Positions 5,215 through 6,508 of a stretch of DNA of 6,508 nucleotides are shown piece after piece (the first letter of the stretch is position 1; each line of letters opens with the position of its first letter). The position numbers and the translations under genes are program-made. Source of the stretch: Thermoplasmata archaeon (GTDB taxonomy: Archaea; Thermoplasmatota; Thermoplasmata; Thermoplasmatales; Thermoplasmataceae); assembly GCA_021795055.1 (NCBI GenBank), contig JAJYPW010000052.1, positions 1-6,508 on the forward strand, given 5' to 3'. The notes beneath the pieces are model-generated. The model saw only the letters and a program-made list of their open reading frames with translations, was not told where the DNA came from and made no database searches.

Positions 5215-6508
5215 CGGATGCAGTGCTCTTAATTCTCGCGGGCATTTCCGCAACGACCTCAAGGGTGCTTGGGCTCATCCTCCTTTCCATAGTAGTGGGA
5301 TGGTTCCTTTCATACTATGCGATCAAGAGCAGGCTTTTCGAGAACATTTTTGTGGCATTCGTTGAAGTTTTTGAATCTGTCCCCGTAATTTCTTTTTTCC
5401 CTGTCGTTCTCCTGGTTTTCGTTGCCGGCATAGGCGGACCACTTGGTTCAGAACTCGCCGTGGATTTCCTGGTCTTCACGGCAGTGGTCTGGAATATCTG
5501 GATCGGGGAATATCAGGCATTCAAGACCGTCCCGAAAGAAATGGTGGAGGTGAGCGAGAATTACAGACTGACCTTTTTTGAGAAGCTCACCAGGCTGTAC
5601 ATCCCATTCTCCGTGCCAAGGATAGTTGCCAACCTTTTCCCAAGCTTTTCCGACGGCTTTTTCTATATTACGGTCAGTGAGGCATTTTCAATCGGGTCCA
5701 AGTCATACAGGGTGTTTGGCATCACTTCCATCATTTCCAGCTATGTGATCGCCGGTGACTGGGCTGACGTAGAGTTGGCGCTTTTCCTGCTCAGCGTTGT
5801 CATAGTCGCCGTTATTTTACTGTTCAGGGAAATAACAAAGAGATCGGTCGCAAGGTATGCCCTTGATACCGACATCCCGGTGATTCGCAGGGGGAGACTG
5901 AACCTGCTCGAAGCCACTAGAAGGTCAGGAATATTGTCAAGGAATCCCCTCATAAAACTTGCGAACTATAACAGGGAAAGAAAGAGCAGGGTAGCCATTG
6001 ACGACTATTTCGAGCCTGAGAAGAAGAGAAGGATCAATTACCTTACCGCTGTTATCGGGCTGGCAATTCTTGCCGCCCTGGTGTATGGCGTATACGACAT
6101 AGTCTCAAAGGTATCTTACGGTACATGGATGATGCTGATCGGCGATACTCCCGGTTTGCTGGTCGACCTCCTATATGATTACCTGAGGGTGTTGATCATT
6201 GTGGCGGTGTCAATGGTGTTTGCCATCTTTGTTGGATATTATTTCGCAACCAACCGGACGGGGGAAAAGATCGGACTTCCTGTAATCCAGACTTTTGCCT
6301 CCTACCCTACTCCAATCTACTTCCCATTCATTTTTCTTGCCACCTCGGTATTTGTCTCTTCCATGTTCGGGTATCTTACCGACGAGGTCTTCGTGCTGTT
6401 CCTTGGTTTCATCAGCACATTCTATTACGTATTTTACAGCTTCTGGATGGGCGTGAAGGCAATGCCGCAGGAATTCACGGAGCTTATGAATAACCTTGAC
6501 CTCAGCCT
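5211..6508 (+). CDS. ABC transporter permease, duplicated (two fused permease domains), 3' end outside the window
   Basis: The frame is open from GTG 5211 to the window end, giving 432 residues without a stop. The start is fixed by GGAGG five bases upstream and a GTGA overlap with the ATPase gene. Two binding-protein-dependent permease domains are fused. The first has hydrophobic segments at about 17-37, 55-75, 83-99, 165-182 and 187-206. Its cytoplasmic EAA loop is EVSENYRLTFFEKLTRLYIP (113-132), with the family spacing and final Pro. A basic, polar linker of ~70 residues (207-275) follows. The second domain begins near 276, with segments at ~276-294, 325-345, 362-383 and 391-412, and its EAA loop is starting (PQEFTELMNNLDLS) where the window ends. 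This layout matches the archaeal 'duplicated permease' of anion-type importers (COG4986-like), in which one chain replaces the usual permease dimer. No substrate-binding protein gene is visible; it may lie downstream. Confidence 0.88.
   Translation, partial: MTDAVLLILAGISATTSRVLGLILLSIVVGWFLSYYAIKSRLFENIFVAFVEVFESVPVISFFPVVLLVFVAGIGGPLGSELAVDFLVFTAVVWNIWIGEYQAFKTVPKEMVEVSENYRLTFFEKLTRLYIPFSVPRIVANLFPSFSDGFFYITVSEAFSIGSKSYRVFGITSIISSYVIAGDWADVELALFLLSVVIVAVILLFREITKRSVARYALDTDIPVIRRGRLNLLEATRRSGILSRNPLIKLANYNRERKSRVAIDDYFEPEKKRRINYLTAVIGLAILAALVYGVYDIVSKVSYGTWMMLIGDTPGLLVDLLYDYLRVLIIVAVSMVFAIFVGYYFATNRTGEKIGLPVIQTFASYPTPIYFPFIFLATSVFVSSMFGYLTDEVFVLFLGFISTFYYVFYSFWMGVKAMPQEFTELMNNLDLS

Overview
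This window looks like chromosomal DNA from an acidophilic or thermophilic euryarchaeon, most likely of the Thermoplasmata. The archaeal assignment is firm. It rests on an isoprenoid-lipid geranylgeranyl reductase, an archaeal SRP54, a transcription factor S (TFS), TATA boxes about 25-27 nt ahead of starts, and near-leaderless genes mixed with Shine-Dalgarno-led ones. Thermoplasmata is an inference from the SRP54 motifs (GLYGQGKTT, DVHRPAA, DSSGR). Base composition is roughly balanced, judged by eye.

Left block (1-2918): the 3' end of a plus-strand geranylgeranyl reductase gene collides tail to tail with the minus-strand SRP54 gene, and their stops overlap by 9 bp. Behind SRP54 on the minus strand lie TFS and a metallo-beta-lactamase-fold hydrolase of the glyoxalase II type. 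SRP54 and TFS each have their own TATA-like box, and the SRP54 box overlaps the TFS stop codon. The hydrolase has a good Shine-Dalgarno sequence but no obvious TATA box.

Middle (2919-3365): about 450 bp with no convincing gene. It holds a cluster of three dyad-symmetric sequences between 2962 and 3051 and, at its right end, the promoter of the next gene. That gene is a plus-strand aldo/keto reductase with an intact catalytic tetrad.

Right block (4413-6508): a plus-strand ABC transporter operon with its own TATA box. The ATPase is of the NitT/TauT (nitrate/sulfonate/taurine-like) class. Its stop overlaps the GTG start of a fused, duplicated permease that runs off the window. The substrate cannot be read from the sequence. 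The ATPase start is unusual: the conserved first beta-strand extends upstream of the only standard in-frame start, and a well-placed Shine-Dalgarno sequence points to a TTG in another frame.

Most of the window is recognisable housekeeping or transport genes, and I see no wholly new multi-gene system. The points most worth a second look are the ATPase start, the replaced EAA-loop glycines in both permease halves, and the dyad cluster.
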